A DNA stretch of 64,000 bases from Vesta saturnalis. Its lineage: Eukaryota > Arthropoda > Insecta > Coleoptera > Lampyridae. A model generated the notes under the pieces. The model did not search any database. It was not told the origin of the DNA and saw nothing but the letters and a program-made list of their open reading frames with translations. Shown here in pieces: positions 34,618 through 45,379 of this stretch. The translations under genes and the position numbers were made by a program. Position 1 is the first letter of the stretch. Each line of letters starts with the position of its first letter. Location: positions 162,001-226,000 of the forward strand of contig JARFJB010002193.1 of assembly GCA_036346205.1 (NCBI GenBank). The letters run 5' to 3'.

Positions 34618-35721
34618 TTCATTGACTGCTATCATCATAGCTACCAAGATTTACTGCTTTTGAAACGTAAAGATAAGTTTGCACATTTGAATTTACTGCA
34701 TGTGTGCCAAACCTTTTTCGTTTAGATGAATACGCACCACACCGTGGCCACACAATTAATTAAAAAATCGTTTACGGGTTTCAGCATATTAGGGGCGATC
34801 GTGTGAATACGCTTTAACTTATCTTGAACCTCATCATATGGAGTTTACACAGTTTTTTACAATTACCTAAAATATTAGTCAATATGTACTTGATGAAATA
34901 TTTGCCATACACATTTATCTACTCGTGCACTTAATATTTGAATATATTATATCTAAAGCAGCTAAGCTGTACTGACAAATCATTGGAGTCTCCCGTATAG
35001 ACGGATTTTTCGTGTTCTATGGGTTTATAACTATTTATGGGTTAAAATTATTTATACTAAAGGCTAATAATTAACAAGCTGGCATTGAAATAAGACAACA
35101 TAGTACAAGATATATTAAAACTTCTAATAAATAACTAGAAAAGTGAATCATCAAAAAACACAAGAATATATCAACTCGAATCTGAGTAAATCAGAAGGTC
35201 ATGAAAAGTTATACGGAAAAATTACGTTTAACTGTGCATACTTGTCACTACTTTAAGACATACTACATTGAGCTAATTTAGGATCAATATAACCGGGTCT
35301 GCGATCTCGTGATCATGGACCGGGAAGAAATGGGAATACATATAACATTCGTGGAAATCTCAAACAGAAGGTAATTAAACTAGGATATTCAACAACAAAC
35401 TAAAACATTCGAAAAGTTTCTTTCGAAGAATAGTAGACCACTGTGCAACCTAGCATTCCTAACGCGATGCAGAGAGGGAACGACAAAATTGGCAACGTAT
35501 TACGAAAAGCAAGCATGTTATTACTGAAGGATTGAGAGAGGTGATTGAATCATGACACCAGAAACGATTTGGATAAAAAAAACAAACAACTATTGGATAT
35601 GCATTTAGAATTAAGCAACAAGGTTGATTCCAGCATATGGAATACTCTGGAACGAATTACCAACATTAGTGCGGAAACAGACACAAGGTAAATAACGGAA
35701 AAAACAAAAAAGAAACACGAG

Positions 35722-35724
<3 letters not shown>

Positions 35725-35767
<43 letters not shown>
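35725..35767. repeat. (TA)n microsatellite at the left end of the nested element
   Basis: TA run that abuts the CAGGGTGCGGCAT terminus starting at 35768. Confidence 0.95.
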
Positions 35768-35770
<3 letters not shown>

Positions 35771-35908
35771 GGTGCGGCATTAGTGCGTCGAAGTACGATA
35801 TATCCGTTATTAAAGGAGATATCAAGAAATTTTATATACAAAAATTATGGGCAACTTCAAACTTAACGTTATAAAATTATTTACGTATGTACTGGGTGTT
35901 ACATATTA

Positions 35909-35914
35909 CCAGGG
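35909..35914 (+). repeat. Polinton left target-site duplication
   Basis: CCAGGG, identical to 43437-43442. The empty site is at 51082-51087 (inverse) in the right TIR of the host element. Confidence 0.92.
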
Positions 35915-36355
35915 AGTAGAACGGGAACACCTTGGCCGCCATCTTGAATTTTGACATCACAAGACCGCCCACGTGGGGGACGGTATATTTTAACCCCTAT
36001 TTTTGACGGCTTCTTTTCGGAGGCCTTTTTCAACCCTTTTCATCCCTAATTACGGCCTTTTTGTTTTTACTCGCCCACGTGTAGGACGCGTTTTTTCACC
36101 CCTATTTTTGATGGCTTCTTTTTGGAGGTCCTTTTCAACCCTTGATGGACTTTTCAACCTTTTTGGGTGTATTAAGAGCCTTTTTGACAACCATGCCTTT
36201 TTTGTACTTGCTCACGTGAGGGGCAGATGTAGGCCTTAGGATTGGTTTGGAGCTGGTTTTGGACTTGGGTTGGTCTCGGACTTGGGGTTGGTCTTGGACT
36301 TGGGGTGGGGGAAGGCTAAGGGTGACGGTTATTTTTTGGATAATTATAGGTCATT
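35915..36355 (+). repeat. Polinton left TIR
   Basis: Mirrors 42905-43436. Shared blocks include GACCGCCCACGTGGGGGAC, TTTTCGGAGGCCTTTTTCAA and GGGTGTATTAAGAGCC. It ends in a short GGACTTGGG-type minisatellite (36240-36310). Confidence 0.92.
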
Positions 36356-36379
36356 TTGACCTGGTGATTGGAGGGTTAG

Positions 36380-36680
36380 CATTCTGATTGGGATTGTAAC
36401 AAGAAAACCCTAATCTTATAAGACAAGTGTAGGCTTTTGCCCCCTGTCGTTACCCCTGGTTGGAAATTGTATTTGTCTTTGTAGGTTATGACTGGTAATT
36501 TGAAGTTGTATTCTAATAAGGAGATCTAATGCTATCTTGTAAGACAGATATAGGGCTTCGCAACTTACTGTTGGGACTTCGCCCCGTGACTTCTTGAAGT
36601 AAAATTTGAATTTGTATTCTAATAAAGAGGCCCTGTTGCTATCTTGTAAGACAGGTGTATGAACTTGTGTTAGAGTTTGA
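36380..36680 (+). repeat. Polinton subterminal tandem repeat, ~112 bp
   Basis: Three diverged units contain TTGAATTTGTATTCTAATAA then a palindromic TCTTGTAAGA with ACAGGTGTA (about 36412, 36533, 36645). A related unit sits at about 130-175 near the window start. Confidence 0.75.
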
Positions 36681-38690
36681 TCTTACGTGGGGAATTTGAA
36701 TGACAGTAAAATTTAATTATAGAACACTTATTTTTTATTGTAAATATCATAATTAAAAAGGTCTCAGCGAGTTATAAAAAAATTACTGACATTCTGATTA
36801 TTCTCTAATGAAACAAAAAATTTTATTAAGTTAATTAATTACATAACAGTTATTACAATATTGTTTTCTAAACGAATATTAAAACTGATTGCTTTAACTG
36901 CATTGATTGCATTGAAATATGTTTAATATCCATCTGATCGTTAAATTGTTGTATATTGTACACCTTAATATTTTTAAAGAAACTTGTTGTTACGTATAAC
37001 TTAGATGTGTTTTATAACTGTAATTAAAAATCTGTACAAGAAAATAAAATAAAAGGTTAAAAGCACACTTACCAGCTCTGTATTGAAACAACATTTTTTG
37101 AGGGCCTGATTCACGAGCGGTACCCGTTTTCTGTTAGCCGTATACTCACACTAAAAACTTTCTATGTTTTACGTTTATAAATAGTTGCTGTAAAGCTGGC
37201 TATTGATTTCCCCATAATTAATTTTTAGAGTGTATATGTACAAACAACCTAATTATCTTTATCACATTTACTGCAACTCGTATTTACCTCTCCCTTAAAG
37301 TAATTAATTACAAAGTGGTTTGAACAAAATATTATATGTTGGCCTTTCATGTATACACATGCAAATTGTTTTTATAAAAAACTTTATTAAATGTTTGGAA
37401 AGTAATAATTACATGTTTAAATTCCACAACAATGTGTAATAAGAAACCACTGTTCATGTTTACTTTTAGCTAATTACTGCGTAATTATATAATCCTGTTA
37501 AATTTAATAGTCTAAAAAATTGATTACCAATATCGAATGGGTAACATAATTTCTTTAAAAACGCTAAAGTCATAAATTTTATAACACGATTTTTAAAAAC
37601 ACACATGCTGAATTAAAAAGAAAGAAAAACAATAGGCTCATCTGATATTACGCAACTCTTAATTAAAAAAAGTAAGGTACTAAAAAATCTCTTTATTTAT
37701 CAGAATAGAATGGTTGGGTAACAGGCGTTAAACAATAATTTAATTATCTCGTCATTTACAATTAAACATGTACTAAAAAAGTTTATTACAAAATCAATCA
37801 TTGATAAACTAAAATATAGAAACATTAACGTATAAATTAAAAATTATTATTAATTTTATTAAATACATAAAAAGTTTATCAGTAGATTTGAATTACGATA
37901 GTACTATAACCAACTGCGCCAGTTCAAGCCCAATCGATGTAAATTTTGTTTTATTATGTAGAACTGATGAAATTCTAAATATAATGAGAAGATTTTCTAA
38001 AAATTTACATCGATAGCTGAATTGGAAAACATAGGCCATCTGAATTAGCGCAACTCTAATAAACAGTAAATACTAGAGGTAAATCTCTATTATTTATAGA
38101 ATAGAATGGTTTAAGGTTAACATATAATTTAACTTATTCGTCATAACAATTATAACATGTACGTAATAAAGTCCATTACAACAATGGTAATCTTGAGTAA
38201 CTTGTTAAGATATAGAATCATTCGTAAAATTATATTAATTTTACTCTAGGAATTCTAATGAATATTTACGACGTACTCGTCCAATTTACAATCAAAATGA
38301 TTCCCATCGATTAAATTTCTCGCTTTATATGTATGTAGGTCCAAGCTGACTGATTCTAAATATAATGAGAGACATTTACATGATTGCAACTCTAAGCGTG
38401 CGACATGGTCAGTTGATTAGAGCGAACAGACAACACATTCTTCGTTTACTGGATCGTATTCAAGCATACTCAGGTAGATACTCTTTATATTGATGCGTCA
38501 TCTCAGATAAATTGTATGATCACGATTTTCCAGTATATATAGGCCCATGATTTATGACTTTGAAAGCTTATTCTTTTCTAACCTTTTTCAATATTTAATC
38601 GTAAAAGTCCAACCAGTCCTCGATGGTTTTCGTATTGGTTTTTTATAGAACCATTAAAACTTGTGAATTTTTCACTCCCTTAAGTGAATT
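36681..38690. repeat. Noncoding Polinton interior with a ~400-bp direct repeat
   Basis: AT-rich with no coding trace; this is where other Polintons would carry large genes. Two direct copies of about 350-400 bp lie at about 37630-38030 and 38030-38385. They share ATAGGC.CATCTGA, GCGCAACTCTAA, ATAGAATGGTT, AACATGTAC and TTCTAAATATAATGAGA. Confidence 0.6.
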
Positions 38691-38699
38691 AGTTAAATG

Positions 38700-39260
38700 C
38701 GATACCTCTGCATGCTCCTCACGAAATTGGATCGTACATGACCCCATTACCATCTTCAGTCCAATTAATAGCTCCTAATTTACTGTTTGTTGCAGGATCT
38801 GATATTAAGATAATTGCCGTCAGAGTCGAGTCTTTGATTAGCATCAACATACAAGACCGTATGAACACGCATCTTCTTTGGTTGAATCGATTTAAACATC
38901 TCAACCACTTGTACTCCAGTATCATCTTTGAATTGTATGCTGTCCTAGTCTTGCAGTTAGTACATGCTTTCCAGTAAACCACAAGGTCCCATGTTTATCG
39001 ATCTGATCGAGTTTAATTCGCATCTCAATTAACGTTTGTCTTTTCAAACCCGTTTACTTCAGCGAGGCAACCGTTTCTAACAAATCCAGTGTTTACTACG
39101 TTGAGTCAGTTGTTAGTCAAAGGCCATTAAAAGTACCGTTGGGGTTCACTCCCATTAACGTATACCTTCTTAAAGGGCAACATTGCATCACTCCTCACGA
39201 AATTAAGTGTGTAGCTGTACATGACCCCAACCATTTCAGCCTGTAAAGTTGGATTGTCCA
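38700..39260 (-). pseudogene. Unassigned Polinton coding remnants, internally repeated
   Basis: Minus-strand frames at 38719-38982 are partly open. In one frame FKDDTGVQVVEMFKSIQPKK and RVHTVLYVDANQRLDSDG look protein-like, but I cannot assign the family. A GVMY...NFVRS segment occurs twice, at about 39195-39240 and 38700-38750, so a coding segment was duplicated roughly 490 bases apart. Position downstream of the capsid gene suggests a Polinton structural or accessory gene. Confidence 0.4.
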
Positions 39261-39269
39261 AGAATTTTT

Positions 39270-40211
39270 ATCGTATTAGACATGGTTAAATCTGATAAAT
39301 TGAAGGGTTTGAGGTATCACCTTGAAGGCTTTATTAGCATCAAACCCTAACGACATCGTTTAGGTAACTGTAACCACGGAAAACATTATCCAATGATTTT
39401 CGCTGTATGAATGCAGGTATAGTTAACACTTTTACGTCGGTCCTTGTAACAGGGTATTTTGCGGCGTTGTTTCTAAAGCTTTAGCGTGCGCAATTAAAAT
39501 AGTTGGATTGATTCGCATACGTCTCGCCAGTAAACTAGCGTCTATAATTCGCGCCTTGTAATTTCAAGTGAGTGCCGTCATTAGGCTAAACGTATCTCTT
39601 GATCGTAAAAATTTAGCCTTTAACGCAACACCACTTATAAGAAACTTTTCTTGATTAAACAAATCGGAGTGCACGTGACTAATCATCTCTATGTGTTTCC
39701 CGGTAGCCGTAAGTGTTTGACATTTTGAGAAACCGTTATTTGCGTTTCCCAGTGTATTCAATTGTCCAGCTGTATCATTGTGCCATAAGGTTCAACCTAG
39801 ATGTGAGCTCTTGGCCTCCTTTCCATAATTTAGCAGCGTTTCGATATATGAACGGTAGGCGTAGGTGTTCTTTGGTTGTGACACCATATTCTGATTTAAG
39901 TAAACCTCCACCTGTGAGAAAAGCGAATGCATCCAATTGTTTACCGGTGCTACAACATCAGCGTCTGTAAGTGCTGTATCATCTTGCTTTAGAACTTTAG
40001 CTGTAATGTACAACATGGTCTGGCTTAAATCTAAGTAATCGTTTCCATTTCCGGGGACTACACATTCTATTGGGGCGTCATCACTCAGAGCTGATAAGGG
40101 TTTGTAAAATACCCATTCACCACTCTCGATACTTGTCTGCGTCGACGGTAAAGCGAACAAATCCAATTCGGCCTTGACGCATTTACACGATTGGGCATGT
40201 AGAAAAGCCAT
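39270..40211 (-). pseudogene. Polinton major capsid protein (double jelly-roll type)
   Basis: The ATG at 40211 opens a 139-codon frame beginning MAFLHAQSCKCVKAELDLFA. It contains QTSIESGEWVFYKPL, DYLDLSQTMLYITAKV and NWMHSLFSQVEVYLNQNMVS. The gene continues after frameshifts at 39564-39780 (HIEMISHVHSDLFNQEKFLI, FLRSRDTFSLM) and 39290-39560 (RMRINPTILIAHAKALETT). These are hallmarks of the Polinton major capsid protein, annotated in many animal genomes as F54H12.2-like. The family protein is ~400-450 residues and forms the virion shell. The C-terminal part is not recognised and several frameshifts are present. Confidence 0.85.
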
Positions 40212-40224
40212 TATCTTGAAAATT

Positions 40225-40518
40225 TATCGTTGTAAGTAGGCTTCTTCTTAGCAACAGCTCTCGGTGGAGACTGGTTATTATCGAACAGACGTACTCTTTT
40301 ATAACCCGAACCGTCCATCATTTATCGATTTTTTGGTCGGCTTTACGCTTAAGGTTCCTACCTGCCTCGTGAAATCTTTCTTGAAACGAATCCTTAATAG
40401 GTCGATCCTCTATGACGTCACCAAGAATATTAGCACCCGTTCTAAGAGCTTCTTCAATAGCCTTTGCGCCAGACTTAAATAACGGTATTATACTTCTAAA
40501 TATGCCACTAACCAGCTC
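40225..40518 (-). pseudogene. Small basic Polinton virion-type protein (pX-like)
   Basis: After a stop at the end of the integrase fusion frame, the minus strand reads GIFRSIIPLFKSGAKAIEEA, ILGDVIEDRPIKD and HEAGRNLKRKADQKIDK. Conserved small Polinton proteins located just before the capsid gene show this same pattern: a Gly-rich start, a FRSVLP-like segment and a basic GKNLKRKA tail. Their role is not firmly established; a core or minor virion protein is the usual guess. Its N-terminal residues (YYMNQAGNGIGSIYRGAP) lie in the preceding frame, attached to the integrase. Confidence 0.65.
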
Positions 40519-41025
40519 CTATTCCATGACCACGTTGATAGGCGCACCTCTGTAGATAGAGCCGATACCGTTACCGGCCTGATTCATGTAATATTGCTGA
40601 TAAGGGCAAACCATCTTTGTTTTCAACGTTTTATTAAATCTTTCAACTACAGATGCTTTTACATCAGGGTTATTTGTTACATAGAAATTGCTATTTTGTT
40701 TCTTGAAAAAGTTTTGCACACTGCTCGCCACAAACCCTTTGCCTTTATCCGTCTGTGGATTTGCCGGAGTATTAAAAATATCCGCAAATGCTTCAATTAT
40801 AGTTGAGGCTGTCTTCGTTTGAAATGCTCTCGCCCATGCCCTCTTGCTAAATACATCGATTACCGTTAGTATGTAGTTGTATCCACTATTGTGTTTACTT
40901 AAAGTTCGCATATCACAAAGATCCGCTTGCCACAACTCGTAAAGTTTACTCACAATATGTTTATTTCGTGGAAACTTTTTTCTGACTGGTTTATGTACCG
41001 TATAAGCTTCCTGTGCTGCAGCCAA
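40519..41025 (-). pseudogene. Polinton integrase, C-terminally deleted and fused
   Basis: The 168-codon frame carries KLYELWQADLCDM (first Asp), YNYILTVIDVFSKRAWARAF, PQTDKGKGF (second Asp) and SVVERFNKTLKTKM (the Glu). This is the D,D,E core of the retroviral-type integrase that Polintons use for insertion. Right after the KTLKTKM helix the frame passes into residues characteristic of the start of the next gene, so an in-frame deletion removed the C-terminal part (often with a chromodomain) and the intergenic gap. The N-terminal zinc region upstream of 41025 is lost or out of frame. Confidence 0.9.
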
Positions 41026-41039
41026 TTTTTCACTTCACC

Positions 41040-41840
41040 ATAATTTTTTTTTATCTTTTACAGCATTAGTTAAAGGTGTTATACCTGCGAACCCTGTTGG
41101 GTGAGAGGAATCATAGTATACAGCATCCATGTTATGTCCGCTACGAATCCCAATCTAGTGAAAGTCCTCTTCTTCTTCTTTGAGAGATTCTTCTCGTGTT
41201 TTCCGCGTTTCACTATCCGCATCGTAATTCTCACCTATAGGTGTTGTGAGGGTCCGTTCAACGCTGGGTGATTAAACATCATGCCTTTGCGTATTTCCGA
41301 TAAACTCTTGTGGTATATTTATCTCTTTAATGTACGTCGAAAACTGGCGCCAACCGCGCGGGTTTGTAATTTTTAGTTTTCTTAACGTTTCGTGAACCAG
41401 ATAGATAATGTTGGAATGTGGTATAATCTCGCCTTTTATTGTAACAGTACCCCTTTAATCCCAAAAAGCATCTGCGCTCGTATTCAGTGGACGTAACAAA
41501 GCCTCGCCTTTTCTCTTATATGAAGGCGGAAGTGTTCATACTATTTCATCGTCCGCTAGACCTTTGCGTTGCGGTAAATCTCTAATATCATCAGCAACAG
41601 CGTCACCGCTGATTGTTATGCTGGTGGGCTGACGTAACTGACTGGAAAAGTGTAGATTCCTTTGAAGAACTTGGTTGCACTGCTACCATTTGTCATGGTC
41701 GGTCATTTGGTTTTTAAAACTTTATCCATATCGCTACGCAGCAGCGTTAAAATGTTGTTTTGTGTAACATCTGGTACCTGTAAGCGCTGTATAAAGTCCA
41801 TCGGTAGAATAATCATCTTCTTCAGATTGTGGTCCATGGC
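41040..41840 (-). pseudogene. Conserved uncharacterised Polinton protein
   Basis: Pieces in several frames recall a conserved protein often found beside the integrase in animal Polintons. They include MDHNLKKMIILPMDFIQRLQ at the start (ATG near 41837), a central NITNPRGW-like segment with IYLVHETLRKLK (about 41370-41420), and INIPQEFIG (about 41310). Its function is unknown to me. At least six stops or shifts are present. The start overlaps the end of the small hydrophobic protein gene at 41840, suggesting tight packing of the original genes. Confidence 0.55.
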
Positions 41841-42091
41841 TATTGAAACAGATTACCTAGGATTCCGCCAAGCAATGGTCCTAACAGGAGTGGTAGAAAT
41901 GCACCACCTTTCAGTACAAGAAACTGTTTCTTCTTTTTTATAGATTCGCCTTTCTGTGCCAAGCGTCTTAATGTGTGTTTATGTTGAGAGAGTCGCTGCT
42001 TCTGATCAGCTGACAGAGGTACACGACCTTTTAAAATGTTATGTGCACACTCGCAAATACACTCTACCTGCTTACTATCCAAACATTTCAA
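41840..42091 (-). CDS. Small Polinton protein with hydrophobic Gly/Leu tail
   Basis: An intact 83-codon frame from ATG at 42091. It has an N-terminal Cys pair region (CICECAHNILKG), a basic middle (DQKQRLSQHKHTLRRLAQKG then SIKKKKQ), and a hydrophobic tail GGAFLPLLLGPLLGGILGNL. Similar short proteins with a KGG(F)LP.LL.PLLG tail are recurrent in animal Polintons. The tail suggests a membrane-active or virion peptide; that is inference. It is the only Polinton gene here that looks unbroken, though start-site choice is uncertain. Confidence 0.6.
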   Translation of the reverse strand: MKCLDSKQVECICECAHNILKGRVPLSADQKQRLSQHKHTLRRLAQKGESIKKKKQFLVLKGGAFLPLLLGPLLGGILGNLFQ

Positions 42092-42161
42092 TTAAGGGTC
42101 ACGTTGACTTTCACTTAATCTGGCTAATGCATGCAAGATATCAATGTTCTCGTTTAAATCG

Positions 42162-42817
42162 TCAGCCATCATATATGATGTAATCCTTATGACTGTGAGA
42201 CTTAAACCCTTTTTTCGCTATATATACCTGGCAGATACCTTGAGGCCCGAATATGTTTGTTCTATAACGTAGCACATCCGGTGTATTCTGTTTTAAATCG
42301 AACAATAAATATCCGTGCGGGTTTGAAGTGGCACCTTGGTACGCGGCTTTTAAAAATTTCGGGTTGTCTGGCGAAATCTGCCTTGCTAAATGCTGTGTCT
42401 GAGTTTTGTCACGTGGGTTCTTAAACAAAATTATGTAATGTGCGTTGAGAGAAATATCCCGCTGTCCACGTCCTTGACGAAATATGTTCTGCGTTAAGAA
42501 TAAAGATTTCGATGATGACAACCCTTTGTAAAAATATCAACCACAGAGCCGTTAGTTTCCCGCATTAGATCGTCAGTTATTATTAAGACAGGTTTTTCCC
42601 CGTCAAACTGTTCCATATCAGGTAAACCCTTTTGAAACTCCACAGAGAGATCTTTGAATAAAGGCTGCCACTCACTGTAAAACCAGATAATTTTTTCAAA
42701 ACCTGTATCGCAGGATGTTTCGATATTTTTTGGAAAATCAACGATAAAATACGATTTCCCACAGCCCGACGGACCCGCAACTATCGCCGAAAAGGGGTGC
42801 TTAAACTGACCTTCCAT
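42162..42817 (-). pseudogene. Polinton packaging ATPase (FtsK/HerA-type)
   Basis: The ATG at 42817 opens MEGQFKHPFSAIVAGPSGCG, with Walker A GPSGCGKS, IIWFYSEWQPLF and Walker B PVLIITDDLM. The frame stops after GCHHRN near 42494. The rest lies in the overlapping frame 42162-42521: LFLTQNIFRQGRGQRDISLN, YIILFKNPRD and PHGYLLFDL. One frameshift near 42520 therefore splits an otherwise near-complete gene of about 215 residues. The family pumps DNA into capsids and is a core Polinton gene. Confidence 0.92.
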
Positions 42818-42904
42818 CTTGAATCGCTAAACGATACTAACAGATACTCTACCAGCAACCTCGTTGAAATAGACTAAATAACATCCTTTTCAGAGTGCTA
42901 GGCC

Positions 42905-43436
42905 CAGAAACAAAATGATCTACAAGATAATTGCCAGAAATAGTTGTCACCCTACCCTAGCCCTAAGATCAACTCCAGGTCCAAGACCAACCCCAAGATC
43001 AGCTCCAAGCTCCAAGCCCAACTCCAGGTCCAAGACCAACCCCAAGACCAAGCCCAGGACAGCCCCAGCCCCAAGACCTGGCTCAAGTCCAAGACCAACT
43101 CCAAACCAATCCCAAGGCTTATATCTGCCCCTCGCGTGAGCAGGTACAAAAAAGGCATGGCTGTCAAAAAGGCTCTTAATACACCCAAAAAGGGTTGAAA
43201 ATCCCATCAAGGGTTGAAAAAGACCTCCGGAAAAAAGCCGTGAAAAATAGGGGTGAAAAAACGCATCCTACACGTGGGCGAGCAAAAACAAAAAGGCAGT
43301 AATTAGGGATGAAAAGGGTTGAAAAAGGCCTCCGAAAAGAAGCTGTCAAAAATAGGGGTGAAAAATACGGTCCCCCACGTGGGCGGTCTTGTGACGTCAA
43401 AATCCTAGATGGCGGCCAAGGTATCACCGTTCTACT
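42905..43436 (-). repeat. Polinton right TIR with expanded minisatellite
   Basis: Inverse of 35915-36355, but the inner minisatellite (CCAAGACCAACCCCAAG-type units, 42960-43115) is longer than the left arm's, giving ~530 against ~440 bp. The several long frames here (Pro/Ser/Lys or Gly/Leu-rich) are repeat artefacts. Confidence 0.9.
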
Positions 43437-43442
43437 CCAGGG
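43437..43442 (+). repeat. Polinton right target-site duplication
   Basis: CCAGGG, identical to 35909-35914. The host TIR sequence continues at 43443. Confidence 0.92.
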
Positions 43443-44449
43443 TGAACCAAACATACTTTTTTTAAACGGGACACCCTATATATTATTTCATATTTAGATC
43501 AAGCTCATCTCCCCTATACTTCCAATATATGGTTTCATTACGTTATACAGGATATTTCAAAGGTTGCGGTCAATTATACACGAAAATCATCATTCTCATT
43601 TCAACGTCCTGTATACCCTAGACAGAGCAACCTAAAATATTTTTTCCAAGCATAACTTTTTGACATTGGTACAGTCTTACGAGAAAGTGCTATTTCTTTA
43701 CCAATTGAATATAGAGCGAGCCAAAACTCGAACACATGATTTTGTCAATTTTTTCAAATGAATCACCCTGTATTTTAGTTTAAAAGTGAAAATACACTTT
43801 ATGTTCTTTCATTTTTATGAAGCACTCCCTATAGCTAAAAGCGTTAATTTCTGAGATATTTTCCGGGATAATATAACTAGTGTTATGATTATCATCGGTG
43901 ATAGCTTGAGTTAAAATCGAAGAAAATTGAACGAGTGCGAAGTACGAGTTCAATTATCTACAGGTTTTAACGAGTTGTATTATCGATTATTAATCATAAC
44001 ACGTGTTATATTTAGCAAGAGAATATAATGAACGTTAATAGTAAATATTTTTTTAAGGTTTACAATTTTGAACGATCTGTCACTTTGATAGTAAGTATTA
44101 CAGTTGCAAGATAATCAATACAATTATTTATTTCTTTGAAACTTTTTGTCACTTTGACTGTAAACTATTTTATTCATTATAATTATGTGACAGTCAACAT
44201 TCGGTGATAAAATTTTCACCGATTTGATAGCCTATTCTGCGATTTTGTTTTTGTATTTTAACCAATGAAAGTAATCACAAATGTACCATGTGACATGTGA
44301 ATTATATTCTCAGTTTAATAACAGAATGTAACATTTTTTAACAATTTCTCTTTTAACATGTTAGCCATGAACAAATGACAGATAGATATTATTAATATGT
44401 AAACCCTTAAATACTGTTTGAAATAAACGTTCCTGTTTAGGAATTTAAC

Positions 44450-44990
44450 AGATATGATATGGGTACTGGGAGAATGTATGAAAAATTGTTTATTAGCACA
44501 AAGAATTTACAAAGAGAGATATCCCGCACGAAGACAACCGGAGAAAATAACGTTGGAACGGTTAGTAGATTGTTTTAATCGTAATGGTTCAGCAGTTTAT
44601 GAAAAATAGGAAAGGACGTTCCTTTTAACATTCGTCTAAGAACGTAGTTGTTACACGATGGAGCTCCGGTACATCACACTAGATTAATTCATAATCATCT
44701 TAATATCCATTTTCCTGGAAATGGGTGGGAAGAGGAGCACCCATTGCATGGCCAGCTCGTTCATTAGATTTAAGTAAAATTGACTTCTTCAAGTGGGGTT
44801 ATGTGAAAAACGGTGTGTATCAAATACCTCCAACCACACAAGATGATATGAAGAATAGTATACGAGAAGCATTTCAGAGTATTAATGTAGAAATGTTAAG
44901 AAATGTCAGTTGAGAATTTGAAGATCGACTGCAATGCTGTATTTATGTTTTCGGTGGACATTTTGAACATTTATTATGAAATTAGTTAAT
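44450..44990 (+). pseudogene. Mariner-like transposase of the host element, internally deleted
   Basis: The N-terminus reads CMKNCLLAQRIYKERYPARR, like the DUF4817-type N-terminal domain of many insect mariner-like transposases. The middle (including the first catalytic Asp) is missing. The C-terminal half shows GAPVHHT (after the lost QQD), WVGRGAPIAWPARSLDLSKI, DFFKWGYVKNGVY and PPTTQDDMKNSIREAF. The third Asp is kept in SLDL. It lies between the two ~560-bp TIRs, so it belongs to the outer element. Stops near 44605 and frameshifts near 44740 break it. Confidence 0.8.
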
Positions 44991-45379
44991 TTTATAAGAA
45001 TTATATCTTAATAACCGATGTTTTTCGAAATTTTTTATAATAATTTGTCACACTTTTATTTGTTCACGGCTAACTTGTTATAATAGAAATTAAAAAAAAA
45101 TCTCTTTCTGTCATTAAATTGAGAATATCTCAGAACTTACCCTGCTTAATAAAAATGAAAGAACATAAAGTGTATTTTCACTTTTTAAAATAAAAAACAG
45201 GGTGTTTCATTTGAAAAAATTGACAAAATCATGTGTTCGAGTTTTGGCTCGCTCTATATTCAATTGTTGCAATAATAAAGTAATAGCACTTTCTCGTAAC
45301 ACTGTATCAATGTCAAAAAGTGATGCCTGGAAAATATTATTGTTCGGTTGTTCTGTCTAGGGTATATAGGCAGGGCTGG

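Larger units (their letters stand above)
35915..43436 (-). mobile_element. Polinton/Maverick, 7.5 kb deletion derivative
   Basis: The ends are 5'-AGTAGAACGG and CCGTTCTACT-3', matching the AG...CT rule of Polintons, with a 6-bp TSD, also the family rule. TIRs are about 430-530 bp. Genes on the minus strand in order from the right are packaging ATPase, small hydrophobic protein, conserved uncharacterised protein, retroviral-type integrase, small basic virion-type protein, major capsid protein and a further unassigned piece. No protein-primed DNA polymerase B, adenovirus-type protease or penton protein is recognisable. The usual Polinton is 15-20 kb, so more than half is missing. All genes are disrupted. 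Confidence 0.92.

Noticed and set aside
35550..35841. Minus-strand frames with Tyr/Ile runs
   Set aside because: They read through the TA microsatellite and have no other support.
38395..38470. tRNA-like text (GGTCAGTTGATTAGAGCG, then GGATCGTATTCAAGC)
   Set aside because: A- and B-box-like spacing is present, but no anticodon or acceptor stem pairs, so it is not called a tRNA or a tRNA-derived SINE.
42915..43210. Several Pro/Ser or Gly/Leu-rich frames on both strands
   Set aside because: They fall in the Polinton TIR minisatellite and follow its repeat period.
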